Assembly: GCF_033115175.1 (NCBI RefSeq)
Contig: NC_084847.1
Coordinates: forward strand, 45,927,905 to 45,991,904
DNA length: 64,000 nucleotides
Direction: 5' to 3'
DNA from: Lepus europaeus
Lineage: Eukaryota; Chordata; Mammalia; Lagomorpha; Leporidae
Under the pieces are notes generated by a model that saw nothing but the letters and a program-made list of their open reading frames with translations, was not told the DNA's origin and searched no databases. Position 1 is the first letter of the stretch, and the number at the start of each line of letters is the position of its first letter. Of the stretch, positions 1 through 13,372 are shown in pieces. Both the position numbers and the translations under genes were made by a program.

Positions 1-1379
1 AGCCTTTGGCCTCAGTCCTGTAGCCTGTGTCCTGTGACTTATGTCACAGACTATCAGACAGAACACACAGGCTACAGGACCCAGGACACAGGACATAAGA
101 CACAGGTTACAGGACTCAAAAAGACAGGACATAGGCCACAGGACACAGGCTACAGCACACAGGCCACAGGCTACAGGACACAGAATACAGAACACAGGAC
201 ACAGGCTGCAGGACACAGGACCCAGGCTCCAGAATATAGTCCACAGGCTACAGGACACAGGTTACAGGCTACACGAGACAAGACAAAGGCTAAACAACAT
301 AGGACACAGGGCCCAGGACACAGGGATTGGCTACAGGACACAGGACAGAGCCCACAGTGTACATAAAGCACACCGGCTACAGGACAAAGGCTACAGATAC
401 AGGATATAGGACACCGTTTACAGAACGCAGGACACATGGCAGCGGACAAGTACACAGGCTGCAGCACACAGGCTACAGGACATAGGCTCCACAAGATAGA
501 AAACAAGCTAAAGCATTTAGCGCATAGGCCAGAGGATTCAAAACACAGGCTATAGGACACAGAATACAGAACCCAGGACACAGGCTAGAACACAGGCTAC
601 GGGACATAGGTTACACGCTACAGGCCACAGGCAACAGAACACAGGATACAAGACATAGGACACAGGACACAGGACGCAAGACAGAGGCTACAGGCCACAG
701 GCCACACGATACTCGATGCATACACAGGCTATAGGACAGAGGCCACAGGACACAGGACAAAGGCTGCACGGCATAGGCCACAGGCTACCGAAGACAGGCT
801 ACAAGACACAGGATACACAGCATATGACACAGGGCACAGATTACAGGACACTGGTTAAAGGACACAGGCTACAGGACACAGGCTGCAGGACACAGGCTAC
901 AGGACACAGGCTACACGACACAGACTACATGACACAGGACACAGGCTACCCGAAACAGACTGAAGGAAAGAGGGAAGAAGACCCAGGACACTAGCTATAG
1001 GATGGAGGCCAGAGGATGCAGGACAAAGGCTGCAGGGCAAAGGCCACAGGCTACAGGACACAGGAGAAAAAATTGAGGACAAAGGACACATGCTACTGGA
1101 TATAGGCCACAGGACATAGGTTACACGACATAGGATAAGAGCCACAGGACAGAGGACACAGGACACAGGTTACGTACATGGCCACAGGCTACAAGACACT
1201 GGACACAGGCTACACAACAGAGGACACAGGACAGAGGCTCCAGGACACAGGCTATGGGACACAGGACAGACCGACGGAACAAAGGTACAGGCCACAGGCT
1301 ACACGACACAGGACACAGGCTACACGACACAGGCTGAAAGAAAGAGGGAACAAGACACCGGACACTGGCTATAGGATAG

Positions 1380-1590
1380 AGTGTCCTGTACCCTGTGTGC
1401 TGTAGCCTCTCTCCTGTGTCCTGTGTCCTGTAGCCTGTGTCCTGTGTCCTGTAGCCTGTGTCCTGGGTTGCATATCCTGTGTCCTCTATCCTGTGTCCTC
1501 TGTCGTCTGGGCTATGTGCTGTGTCCTGTAGCCTGTGTCCTGTGTCCTGTAGCCTTTGGCCTCAGTCCTGTAGCCTGTGTCCTGTGACTT
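1380..1590 (-). repeat. Inverted islands inside the satellite (first of about 20)
   Basis: Here the heptamer is read from the other strand (TGTCCTGTAGCC). Comparable islands lie at about 2128-2350, 2887-3108, 4405-4615, 5153-5375, 5910-6133, 7430-7640, 8188-8405, 8938-9176, 9328-9552, 10848-11060, 11600-11818, 12351-12588, 12740-12964, 14260-14472, 15012-15230, 15767-15982, 16387-16618, 17158-17380 and 17787-18020. The entry junction is an imperfect palindrome (GGCTATAGGATA, 2-3 bases, TGTCCTGTAGCC). The usual exit junction is TGTGAC-TTAT-GTCACA, a 6-bp stem with a 4-base loop that extends into the complementary flanking repeats. Confidence 0.85.
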
Positions 1591-2214
1591 ATGTCACAGA
1601 CTAGCAGACAGAATACACAGGCTACAGGACCCAGGACACAGGACATAAGACACAGGCTACAGGACTCAAAAGACACAGGACATAGGCCACAGGACACGGG
1701 CTACAGCACACAGGCCACAGGCTACAGGACACAGGATATAGCCCAGACAACACAAGATAGAGGACACAGGCTACAGCACACAGGCCACAGGCTACAGGAC
1801 ACAGGACATAGCCCAGACGACACAGGACACAGGTTAGAAGACACAGCATACAGAACACAGGACACAGGCTGTGGGACCCAGGACCCAGGCTCCAGGATAT
1901 AGTCCACAGGCTACAGGACACAGGTTATAGGCTACAGGAGACAGGACAAAGGCTAAACAATATAGGACACAGGACACAGGACAGAGGCTCCAGGACACAG
2001 GCTATGGGACACAGGACAGACCGACGGAACAAAGGATACAGGCCGCAGGCTACACGACACAGGACACAGGCTATACGACACAGGCTGAAGGAAAGAGGGA
2101 ACAAGACACGGGACACTGGCTATAGGATAGAGTGTCCTGTAGCCTGTGTGCTGTAGCCTCTCTCCTGTGTCCTGTAGCTTGTCACCTATGTCTGTGTCCT
2201 GTAGCCTGTGTCCT

Positions 2215-2225
2215 GGGTTAGGGTT
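2215..2225 (+). repeat. Telomere-like GGGTTAGGGTT, recurring
   Basis: About one and a half TTAGGG units inside an inverted island. The identical 11-mer also occurs at 5240-5250, 8271-8281, 11683-11693 and 15095-15105, once per higher-order unit. It may have arisen by chance from TCCTGGGTT-type variants and then been copied with the unit. Confidence 0.6.
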
Positions 2226-3517
2226 GTGTCGTCTATCCTGTGTCCTGTGTCGTCTGGGCTATGTCCTGTGTCCTGTGTCCTGAAACCTGTGTCCTGTGTC
2301 CTGTAGCCTTTGGCCTCAGTCCTGTAGCCTGTGTCCTGTGACTTATGTCACAGACTAGCAGACAGAATACACAGGCTACAGGACCCAGGACACAGGACAT
2401 AAGACACAGGCTACAGGACTCAAAAGACACAGGACATAGGCCACAGGACACGGGCTACAGCACACAGGCCACAGGCTACAGGACACAGGATATAGCCCAG
2501 ACAACACAGGCCACAGGATAAAGGACACAGAATACAGAACACAGGACACAGGCTACAGGACACAGGATATAGCCCAGACGACACAGGACACAGGATAGAG
2601 GACACAGAATACAGAACACAGGACACAGGCTGCGGGACCCAGGACCCAGGCTCCAGGATATAGTCCACAGGCTACAGGACACAGGTTATAGGCTACAGGA
2701 GACAGGACAAAGGCTAAACAACATAGGACATAGGACAGAGGCTCCAGGACACAGGCTATGGGACACAGGACAGACCGACGGAACAAATGATACAGGCTGC
2801 AGGCTACACGACAGAGGACACAGGCTACATGACACAGGCTGAAGGAAAGAGGGAACAAGACACCGAACACTGGCTATAGGATAGATTGTCCTGTAGCCTG
2901 TGTGCTGTAGCTTCTCTCCTGTGTACTGTAGCTTGTCACCTATGTCTGTGTCCTGCAACCTGTGTCCTGTAGCCTGTGTCCTGGGTTCCATATCCTGTAT
3001 CCTCTATCCTGTGTCGTCTGGGCTATGTCCTGTGTCCTGTAGCCTGTGTCCTGTGTCCTGTAGCCTTTGGCTTCGGTCTTGTAGCCTGTGTCCTGTGACT
3101 TATGTCACAGACTAGCAGACAGAATACACAGGCTACAGGACCCAGGACACAGGACATAAGACACAGGCTACAGGACTCAAAAGACACAGGTCATAGGACA
3201 CAGGACACGGGCTACAGCACACAGGCCACAGGCTACAGGACACAGGATATAGCCCAGACAACACAGGCCACAGGATAAAGGACACAGAATACAGAACACA
3301 GGACACAGGCTACAGGACACAGGACATAGCCCAGACGACACAGGACACAGGCTATAGGACACAGAATACAGAACCCAGGACACAGGCTAGAACACAGGCT
3401 ACGGGACATAGGTTACACGCTACAGGCCACAGGCAACAGAACACAGGATACAAGACATAGGACACAGGACACAGGACGCAAGACAGAGGCTACAGGCCAC
3501 AGGCCACACGATACTCG

Positions 3518-6500
3518 ATGCATACACAGGCTATAGGACAGAGGCCACAGGACACAGGACAAAGGCTGCACGGCATAGGCCACAGGCTACCGAAGACAGG
3601 CTACAAGACACAGGATACACAGCATATGACACAGGGCACAGATTACAGGACACTGGTTAAAGGACACAGGCTACAGGACACAGGCTGCAGGACACAGGCT
3701 ACAGGACACAGGCTACACGACACAGACTACATGACACAGGACACAGGCTACCCGAAACAGACTGAAGGAAAGAGGGAAGAAGACCCAGGACACTAGCTAT
3801 AGGATGGAGGCCAGAGGATGCAGGACAAAGGCTGCAGGGCAAAGGCCACAGGCTACAGGACACAGGAGAAAAAATTGAGGACAAAGGACACATGCTACTG
3901 GATATAGGCCACAGGACATAGGTTACACGACATAGGATAAGAGCCACAGGACATAGGACACAGGCCACAGGACCTAGGCCCCAGAGCTCAGAGAACAGGC
4001 TCCAGGACACAGGACACAGGCTACAGGACATTGTCCACAGGCTACAAGAAATGGGCTTCAGGACACAGGACACAGACTTCAGGAAATAGGAAACCAGCCC
4101 TAGGACAAAGACTAGAGGCCACAGGCTCAGGACACAGGACAAAGGCTAGGGGACCCAGGACACCCGCTAGAAGACAGAGGACACAGGACACAGGTTACGT
4201 ACATGGCCACAGGCTACAAGACACTGGACACAGGCTACACAACAGAGGACACAGGACAGAGGCTCCAGGACACAGGCTATGGGACACAGGACAGACCGAC
4301 GGAACAAAGGTACAGGCCGCAGGCTACACGACACAGGACACAGGCTACACGACACAGGCTGAAAGAAAGAGGGAACAAGACACCGGACACTGGCTATAGG
4401 ATAGAGTGTCCTGTACCCTGTGTGCTGTAGCCTCTCTCCTGTGTCCTGTGTCCTGTAGCCTGTGTCCTGTGTCCTGTAGCCTGTGTCCTGGGTTGCATAT
4501 CCTGTGTCCTCTATCCTGTGTCCTCTGTCGTCTGGGCTATGTGCTGTGTCCTGTAGCCTGTGTCCTGTGTCCTGTAGCCTTTGGCCTCAGTCCTGTAGCC
4601 TGTGTCCTGTGACTTATGTCACAGACTAGCAGACAGAATACACAGGCTACAGGACCCAGGACACAGGACATAAGACACAGGCTACAGGACTCAAAAGACA
4701 CAGGACATAGGCCACAGGACACGGGCTACAGCACACAGGCCACAGGCTACAGGACACAGGATATAGCCCAGACAACACAGGATAGAGGACACAGGCTACA
4801 GCACACAGGCCACAGGCTACAGGACACAGGACATAGCCCAGACGACACAGGACACAGGTTAGAAGACACAGCATACAGAACACAGGACACAGGCTGTGGG
4901 ACCCAGGACCCAGGCTCCAGGATATAGTCCACAGGCTACAGGACACAGGTTATAGGCTACAGGAGACAGGACAAAGGCTAAACAATATAGGACACAGGAC
5001 ACAGGACAGAGGCTCCAGGACACAGGCTATGGGACACAGGACAGACCGACGGAACAAAGGATACAGGCCGCAGGCTACACGACACAGGACACAGGCTATA
5101 CGACACAGGCTGAAGGAAAGAGGGAACAAGACACGGGACACTGGCTATAGGATAGAGTGTCCTGTAGCCTGTGTGCTGTAGCCTCTCTCCTGTGTCCTGT
5201 AGCTTGTCACCTATGTCTGTGTCCTGTAGCCTGTGTCCTGGGTTAGGGTTGTGTCGTCTATCCTGTGTCCTGTGTCGTCTGGGCTATGTCCTGTGTCCTG
5301 TGTCCTGAAACCTGTGTCCTGTGTCCTGTAGCCTTTGGCCTCAGTCCTGTAGCCTGTGTCCTGTGACTTATGTCACAGACTAGCAGACAGAATACACAGG
5401 CTACAGGACCCAGGACACAGGACATAAGACACAGGCTACAGGACTCAAAAGACACAGGACATAGGCCACAGGACACGGGCTACAGCACACAGGCCACAGG
5501 CTACAGGACACAGGATATAGCCCAGACAACACAGGCCACAGGATAAAGGACACAGAATACAGAACACAGGACACAGGCTACAGGACACAGGATATAGCCC
5601 AGACGACACAGGACACAGGATAGAGGACACAGAATACAGAACACAGGACACAGGCTGCGGGACCCAGGACCCAGGCTCCAGGATATAGTCCACAGGCTAC
5701 AGGACACAGGTTATAGGCTACAGGGACAGGACAAAGGCTAAACATCATAGGACATAGGACAGAGGCTCCAGGACACAGGCTATGGGACACAGGACAGACC
5801 GACGGAACAAATGATACAGGCTGCAGGCTACACGACACAGGACACAGGCTACATGACACAGGCTGAAGGAAAGAGGGAACAAGACACCGAACACTGGCTA
5901 TAGGATAGATTGTCCTGTAGCCTGTGTGCTGTAGCTTCTCTCCTGTGTACTGTAGCTTGTCACCTATGTCTGTGTCCTGCAACCTGTGTCCTGTAGCCTG
6001 TGTCCTGGGTTCCATATCCTGTATCCTCTATCCTGTGTCGTCTGGGCTATGTCCTGTGTCCTGTAGCCTGTGTCCTGTGTCCTGTAGCCTTTGGCTTCGG
6101 TCTTGTAGCCTGTGTCCTGTGACTTATGTCACAGACTAGCAGACAGAATACACAGGCTACAGGACCCAGGACACAGGACATAAGACACAGGCTACAGGAC
6201 TCAAAAGACACAGGTCATAGGACACAGGACACGGGCTACAGCACACAGGCCACAGGCTACAGGACACAGGATATAGCCCAGACAACACAGGCCACAGGAT
6301 AAAGGACACAGAATACAGAACACAGGACACAGGCTACAGGACACAGGACATAGCCCAGCCGACACAGGACACAGGCTATAGGACACAGAATACAGAACCC
6401 AGGACACAGGCTAGAACACAGGCTACGGGACATAGGTTACACGCTACAGGCCACAGGCAACAGAACACAGGATACAAGACATAGGACACAGGACACAGGA

Positions 6501-6541
6501 CGCAAGACAGAGGCTACAGGCCACAGGCCACACGATACTCG
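3518..6541. repeat. Higher-order satellite unit 2 (3024 bp)
   Basis: Near-identical to units 1 and 3 over long stretches. Open frames with identical translations recur at a fixed offset of 3024-3025 bp. It contains three inverted islands, at about 4405-4615, 5153-5375 and 5910-6133. Confidence 0.85.
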
Positions 6542-9500
6542 ATGCATACACAGGCTATAGGACAGAGGCCACAGGACACAGGACAAAGGCTGCACGGCAT
6601 AGGCCACAGGCTACCGAAGACAGGCTACAAGACACAGGATACACAGCATATGACACAGGGCACAGATTACAGGACACTGGTTAAAGGACACAGGCTACAG
6701 GACACAGGCTGCAGGACACAGGCTACAGGACACAGGCTACACGACACAGACTACATGACACAGGACACAGGCTACCCGAAACAGACTGAAGGAAAGAGGG
6801 AAGAAGACCCAGGACACTAGCTATAGGATGGAGGCCAGAGGATGCAGGACAAAGGCTGCAGGGCAAAGGCCACAGGCTACAGGACACAGGAGAAAAAATT
6901 GAGGACAAAGGACACATGCTACTGGATATAGGCCACAGGACATAGGTTACACGACATAGGATAAGAGCCACAGGACATAGGACACAGGCCACAGGACCTA
7001 GGCCCCAGAGCTCAGAGAACAGGCTCCAGGACACAGGACACAGGCTACAGGACATTGTCCACAGGCTACAAGAAATGGGCTTCAGGACACAGGACACAGA
7101 CTTCAGGAAATAGGAAACCAGCCCTAGGACAAAGACTAGAGGCCACAGGCTCAGGACACAGGACAAAGGCTAGGGGACCCAGGACACCCGCTAGAGGACA
7201 GAGGACACAGGACACAGGTTACGTACATGGCCACAGGCTACAAGACACTGGACACAGGCTACACAACAGAGGACACAGGACAGAGGCTCCAGGACACAGG
7301 CTATGGGACACAGGACAGACCGACGGAACAAAGGTACAGGCCGCAGGCTACACGACACAGGACACAGGCTACACGACACAGGCTGAAAGAAAGAGGGAAC
7401 AAGACACCGGACACTGGCTATAGGATAGAGTGTCCTGTAGCCTGTGTGCTGTAGCCTCTCTCCTGTGTCCTGTGTCCTGTAGCCTGTGTCCTGTGTCCTG
7501 TAGCCTGTGTCCTGGGTTGCATATCCTGTGTCCTCTATCCTGTGTCCTCTGTCGTCTGGGCTATGTGCTGTGTCCTGTAGCCTGTGTCCTGTGTCCTGTA
7601 GCCTTTGGCCTCAGTCCTGTAGCCTGTGTCCTGTGACTTATGTCACAGACTAGCAGACAGAATACACAGGCTACAGGACCCAGGACACAGGACATAAGAC
7701 ACAGGCTACAGGACTCAAAAGACACAGGACATAGGCCACAGGACACGGGCTACAGCACACAGGCCACAGGCTACAGGACACAGGATATAGCCCAGACAAC
7801 ACAGGCCACAGGATAAAGGACACAGAATACAGAACACAGGACACAGGCTACAGGACACAGGACATAGCCCAGACGACACAGGACACAGGTTAGAAGACAC
7901 AGCATACAGAACACAGGACACAGGCTGTGGGACCCAGGACCCAGGCTCCAGGATATAGTCCACAGGCTACAGGACACAGGTTATAGGCTACAGGAGACAG
8001 GACAAAGGCTAAACAATATAGGACACAGGACACAGGACAGAGGCTCCAGGACACAGGCTATGGGACACAGGACAGACCGACGGAACAAAGGATACAGGCC
8101 GCAGGCTACACGACACAGGACACAGGCTATACGACACAGGCTGAAGGAAAGAGGGAACAAGACACGGGACACTGGCTATAGGATAGAGTGTCCTGTAGCC
8201 TGTGTGCTGTAGCCTCTCTCCTGTGTCCTATAGCTTGTCACCTATGTCTGTGTCCTGTAGCCTGTGTCCTGGGTTAGGGTTGTGTCGTCTATCCTGTGTC
8301 CTGTGTCGTCTGGGCTATGTCCTGTGTCCTGTGTCCTGAAACCTGTGTCCTGTGTCCTGTAGCCTTTGGCCTCAGTCCTGTAGCCTGTGTCCTGTGACTT
8401 ATGTCACAGACTAGCAGACAGAATACACAGGCTACAGGACCCAGGACACAGGACATAAGACACAGGCTACAGGACTCAAAAGACACAGGACATAGGCCAC
8501 AGGACACGGGCTACAGCACACAGGCCACAGGCTACAGGACACAGGATATAGCCCAGACAACACAGGCCACAGGATAAAGGACACAGAATACAGAACACAG
8601 GACACAGGCTACAGGACACAGGATATAGCCCAGACGACACAGGACACAGGATAGAGGACACAGAATACAGAACACAGGACACAGGCTGCGGGACCCAGGA
8701 CCCAGGCTCCAGGATATAGTCCACAGGCTACAGGACACAGGTTATAGGCTACAGGAGACAGGACAAAGGCTAAACATCATAGGACATAGGACAGAGGCTC
8801 CAGGACACAGGCTATGGGACACAGGACAGACCGACGGAACAAAGGATACAGGCCGCAGGCTACACGACACAGGACACAGGCTACATGACACAGGCTGAAG
8901 GAAAGAGGGAACAAGACACCGGTCACTGGCTATAGGATAGTGTGTCCTGTAGCCTGTGTGCTGTAGCCTCTCTCCTGTCTCCTGTAGCTTGTCACATATC
9001 TCTGTGTCCTGTAGCCTGTGTCCTGTAGCCTGTGTGCTGGATTCCATATCCTGTGTCCTCTATCCTGTGTCCTGTGTCGTCTGGGCTATGTCCTGTGTCC
9101 TGTGTCCTGTAGCCTGTGTCCTGTGTCCTGTAGCCTTTGGCCTCAGTCCTGTAGCCTGTGTCCTGTGACTTAGGTCACAGACTAGCAGACAGAATGCACA
9201 GGCTACAGGACCCGGGACACAGGACATAAGACACAGGCTACAGGACTCAAAAGACACAGGACATAGGCCACAGGACACAGGCTGAAGGAAAGAGGGAACA
9301 AGACACCGAACACTGGCTATAGGATAGATTGTCCTGTAGCCTGTGTGCTGTAGCTTCTCTCCTGTGTACTGTAGCTTGTCACCTATGTCTGTGTCCTGCA
9401 ACCTGTGTCCTGTAGCCTGTGTCCTGGGTTCCATATCCTGTATCCTCTATCCTGTGTCGTCTGGGCTATGTCCTGTGTCCTGTAGCCTGTGTCCTGTGTC

Positions 9501-9960
9501 CTGTAGCCTTTGGCTTCGGTCTTGTAGCCTGTGTCCTGTGACTTATGTCACAGACTAGCAGACAGAATACACAGGCTACAGGACCCAGGACACAGGACAT
9601 AAGACACAGGCTACAGGACTCAAAAGACACAGGTCATAGGACACAGGACACGGGCTACAGCACACAGGCCACAGGCTACAGGACACAGGATATAGCCCAG
9701 ACAACACAGGCCACAGGATAAAGGACACAGAATACAGAACACAGGACACAGGCTACAGGACACAGGACATAGCCCAGCCGACACAGGACACAGGCTATAG
9801 GACACAGAATACAGAACCCAGGACACAGGCTAGAACACAGGCTACGGGACATAGGTTACACGCTACAGGCCACAGGCAACAGAACACAGGATACAAGACA
9901 TAGGACACAGGACACAGGACGCAAGACAGAGGCTACAGGCCACAGGCCACACGATACTCG
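6542..9960. repeat. Higher-order satellite unit 3 (3419 bp)
   Basis: Same landmark start as the other units, but about 395 bp longer than unit 2. The extra length comes from an additional inverted island and flanking repeats at about 8938-9330. Four inverted islands are present instead of three. Confidence 0.85.
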
Positions 9961-12900
9961 ATGCATACACAGGCTATAGGACAGAGGCCACAGGACACAG
10001 GACAAAGGCTGCACGGCATAGGCCACAGGCTACCGAAGACAGGCTACAAGACACAGGATACACAGCATATGACACAGGGCACAGATTACAGGACACTGGT
10101 TAAAGGACACAGGCTACAGGACACAGGCTGCAGGACACAGGCTACAGGACACAGGCTACACGACACAGACTACATGACACAGGACACAGGCTACCCGAAA
10201 CAGACTGAAGGAAAGAGGGAAGAAGACCCAGGACACTAGCTATAGGATGGAGGCCAGAGGATGCAGGACAAAGGCTGCAGGGCAAAGGCCACAGGCTACA
10301 GGACACAGGAGAAAAAATTGAGGACAAAGGACACATGCTACTGGATATAGGCCACAGGACATAGGTTACACGACATAGGATAAGAGCCACAGGACATAGG
10401 ACACAGGCCACAGGACCTAGGCCCCAGAGCTCAGAGAACAGGCTCCAGGACACAGGACACAGGCTACAGGACATTGTCCACAGGCTACAAGAAATGGGCT
10501 TCAGGACACAGGACACAGACTTCAGGAAATAGGAAACCAGCCCTAGGACAAAGACTAGAGGCCACAGGCTCAGGACACAGGACAAAGGCTAGGGGACCCA
10601 GGACACCCGCTAGAGGACAGAGGACACAGGACACAGGTTACGTACATGGCCACAGGCTACAAGACACTGGACACAGGCTACACAACAGAGGACACAGGAC
10701 AGAGGCTCCAGGACACAGGCTATGGGACACAGGACAGACCGACGGAACAAAGGTACAGGCCGCAGGCTACACGACACAGGACACAGGCTACACGACACAG
10801 GCTGAAAGAAAGAGGGAACAAGACACCGGACACTGGCTATAGGATAGAGTGTCCTGTAGCCTGTGTGCTGTAGCCTCTCTCCTGTGTCCTGTGTCCTGTA
10901 GCCTGTGTCCTGTGTCCTGTAGCCTGTGTCCTGGGTTGCATATCCTGTGTCCTCTATCCTGTGTCCTCTGTCGTCTGGGCTATGTGCTGTGTCCTGTAGC
11001 CTGTGTCCTGTGTCCTGTAGCCTTTGGCCTCAGTCCTGTAGCCTGTGTCCTGTGACTTATGTCACAGACTAGCAGACAGAATACACAGGCTACAGGACCC
11101 AGGACACAGGACATAAGACACAGGCTACAGGACTCAAAAGACACAGGACATAGGCCACAGGACACGGGCTACAGCACACAGGCCACAGGCTACAGGACAC
11201 AGGATATAGCCCAGACAACACAGGATAGAGGACACAGGCTACAGCACACAGGCCACAGGCTACAGGACACAGGACATAGCCCAGACGACACAGGACACAG
11301 GTTAGAAGACACAGCATACAGAACACAGGACACAGGCTGTGGGACCCAGGACCCAGGCTCCAGGATATAGTCCACAGGCTACAGGACACAGGTTATAGGC
11401 TACAGGAGACAGGACAAAGGCTAAACAATATAGGACACAGGACACAGGACAGAGGCTCCAGGACACAGGCTATGGGACACAGGACAGACCGACGGAACAA
11501 AGGATACAGGCCGCAGGCTACACGACACAGGACACAGGCTATACGACACAGGCTGAAGGAAAGAGGGAACAAGACACGGGACACTGGCTATAGGATAGAG
11601 TGTCCTGTAGCCTGTGTGCTGTAGCCTCTCTCCTGTGTCCTGTAGCTTGTCACCTATGTCTGTGTCCTGTAGCCTGTGTCCTGGGTTAGGGTTGTGTCGT
11701 CTATCCTGTGTCCTGTGTCGTCTGGGCTATGTCCTGTGTCCTGTGTCCTGAAACCTGTGTCCTGTGTCCTGTAGCCTTTGGCCTCAGTCCTGTAGCCTGT
11801 GTCCTGTGACTTATGTCACAGACTAGCAGACAGAATACACAGGCTACAGGACCCAGGACACAGGACATAAGACACAGGCTACAGGACTCAAAAGACACAG
11901 GACATAGGCCACAGGACACGGGCTACAGCACACAGGCCACAGGCTACAGGACACAGGATATAGCCCAGACAACACAGGCCACAGGATAAAGGACACAGAA
12001 TACAGAACACAGGACACAGGCTACAGGACACAGGATATAGCCCAGACGACACAGGACACAGGATAGAGGACACAGAATACAGAACACAGGACACAGGCTG
12101 CGGGACCCAGGACCCAGGCTCCAGGATATAGTCCACAGGCTACAGGACACAGGTTATAGGCTACAGGAGACAGGACAAAGGCTAAACATCATAGGACATA
12201 GGACAGAGGCTCCAGGACACAGGCTATGGGACACAGGACAGACCGACGGAACAAAGGATACAGGCCGCAGGCTACACGACACAGGACACAGGCTACATGA
12301 CACAGGCTGAAGGAAAGAGGGAACAAGACACCGGTCACTGGCTATAGGATAGTGTGTCCTGTAGCCTGTGTGCTGTAGCCTCTCTCCTGTCTCCTGTAGC
12401 TTGTCACATATCTCTGTGTCCTGTAGCCTGTGTCCTGTAGCCTGTGTGCTGGATTCCATATCCTGTGTCCTCTATCCTGTGTCCTGTGTCGTCTGGGCTA
12501 TGTCCTGTGTCCTGTGTCCTGTAGCCTGTGTCCTGTGTCCTGTAGCCTTTGGCCTCAGTCCTGTAGCCTGTGTCCTGTGACTTAGGTCACAGACTAGCAG
12601 ACAGAATGCACAGGCTACAGGACCCGGGACACAGGACATAAGACACAGGCTACAGGACTCAAAAGACACAGGACATAGGCCACAGGACACAGGCTGAAGG
12701 AAAGAGGGAACAAGACACCGAACACTGGCTATAGGATAGATTGTCCTGTAGCCTGTGTGCTGTAGCTTCTCTCCTGTGTACTGTAGCTTGTCACCTATGT
12801 CTGTGTCCTGCAACCTGTGTCCTGTAGCCTGTGTCCTGGGTTCCATATCCTGTATCCTCTATCCTGTGTCGTCTGGGCTATGTCCTGTGTCCTGTAGCCT

Positions 12901-13372
12901 GTGTCCTGTGTCCTGTAGCCTTTGGCTTCGGTCTTGTAGCCTGTGTCCTGTGACTTATGTCACAGACTAGCAGACAGAATACACAGGCTACAGGACCCAG
13001 GACACAGGACATAAGACACAGGCTACAGGACTCAAAAGACACAGGTCATAGGACACAGGACACGGGCTACAGCACACAGGCCACAGGCTACAGGACACAG
13101 GATATAGCCCAGACAACACAGGCCACAGGATAAAGGACACAGAATACAGAACACAGGACACAGGCTACAGGACACAGGACATAGCCCAGCCGACACAGGA
13201 CACAGGCTATAGGACACAGAATACAGAACCCAGGACACAGGCTAGAACACAGGCTACGGGACATAGGTTACACGCTACAGGCCACAGGCAACAGAACACA
13301 GGATACAAGACATAGGACACAGGACACAGGACGCAAGACAGAGGCTACAGGCCACAGGCCACACGATACTCG
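9961..13372. repeat. Higher-order satellite unit 4 (3412 bp)
   Basis: Almost the same as unit 3, including the extra inverted island at about 12351-12588. The match indicates very recent amplification or conversion between the two longer units. Confidence 0.85.

Larger units (their letters stand above)
716..3517. repeat. Higher-order satellite unit 1 (2802 bp)
   Basis: Defined by a landmark (GATGCATACACAGGC, one base before each boundary) that recurs at 716, 3518, 6542, 9961 and 13373. This copy is about 223 bp shorter than the next one. It lacks the segment seen at about 3955-4180 (with the CCTAGGCCCCAGAGC stretch), so one copy has gained or lost that block at about 1150. Confidence 0.85.
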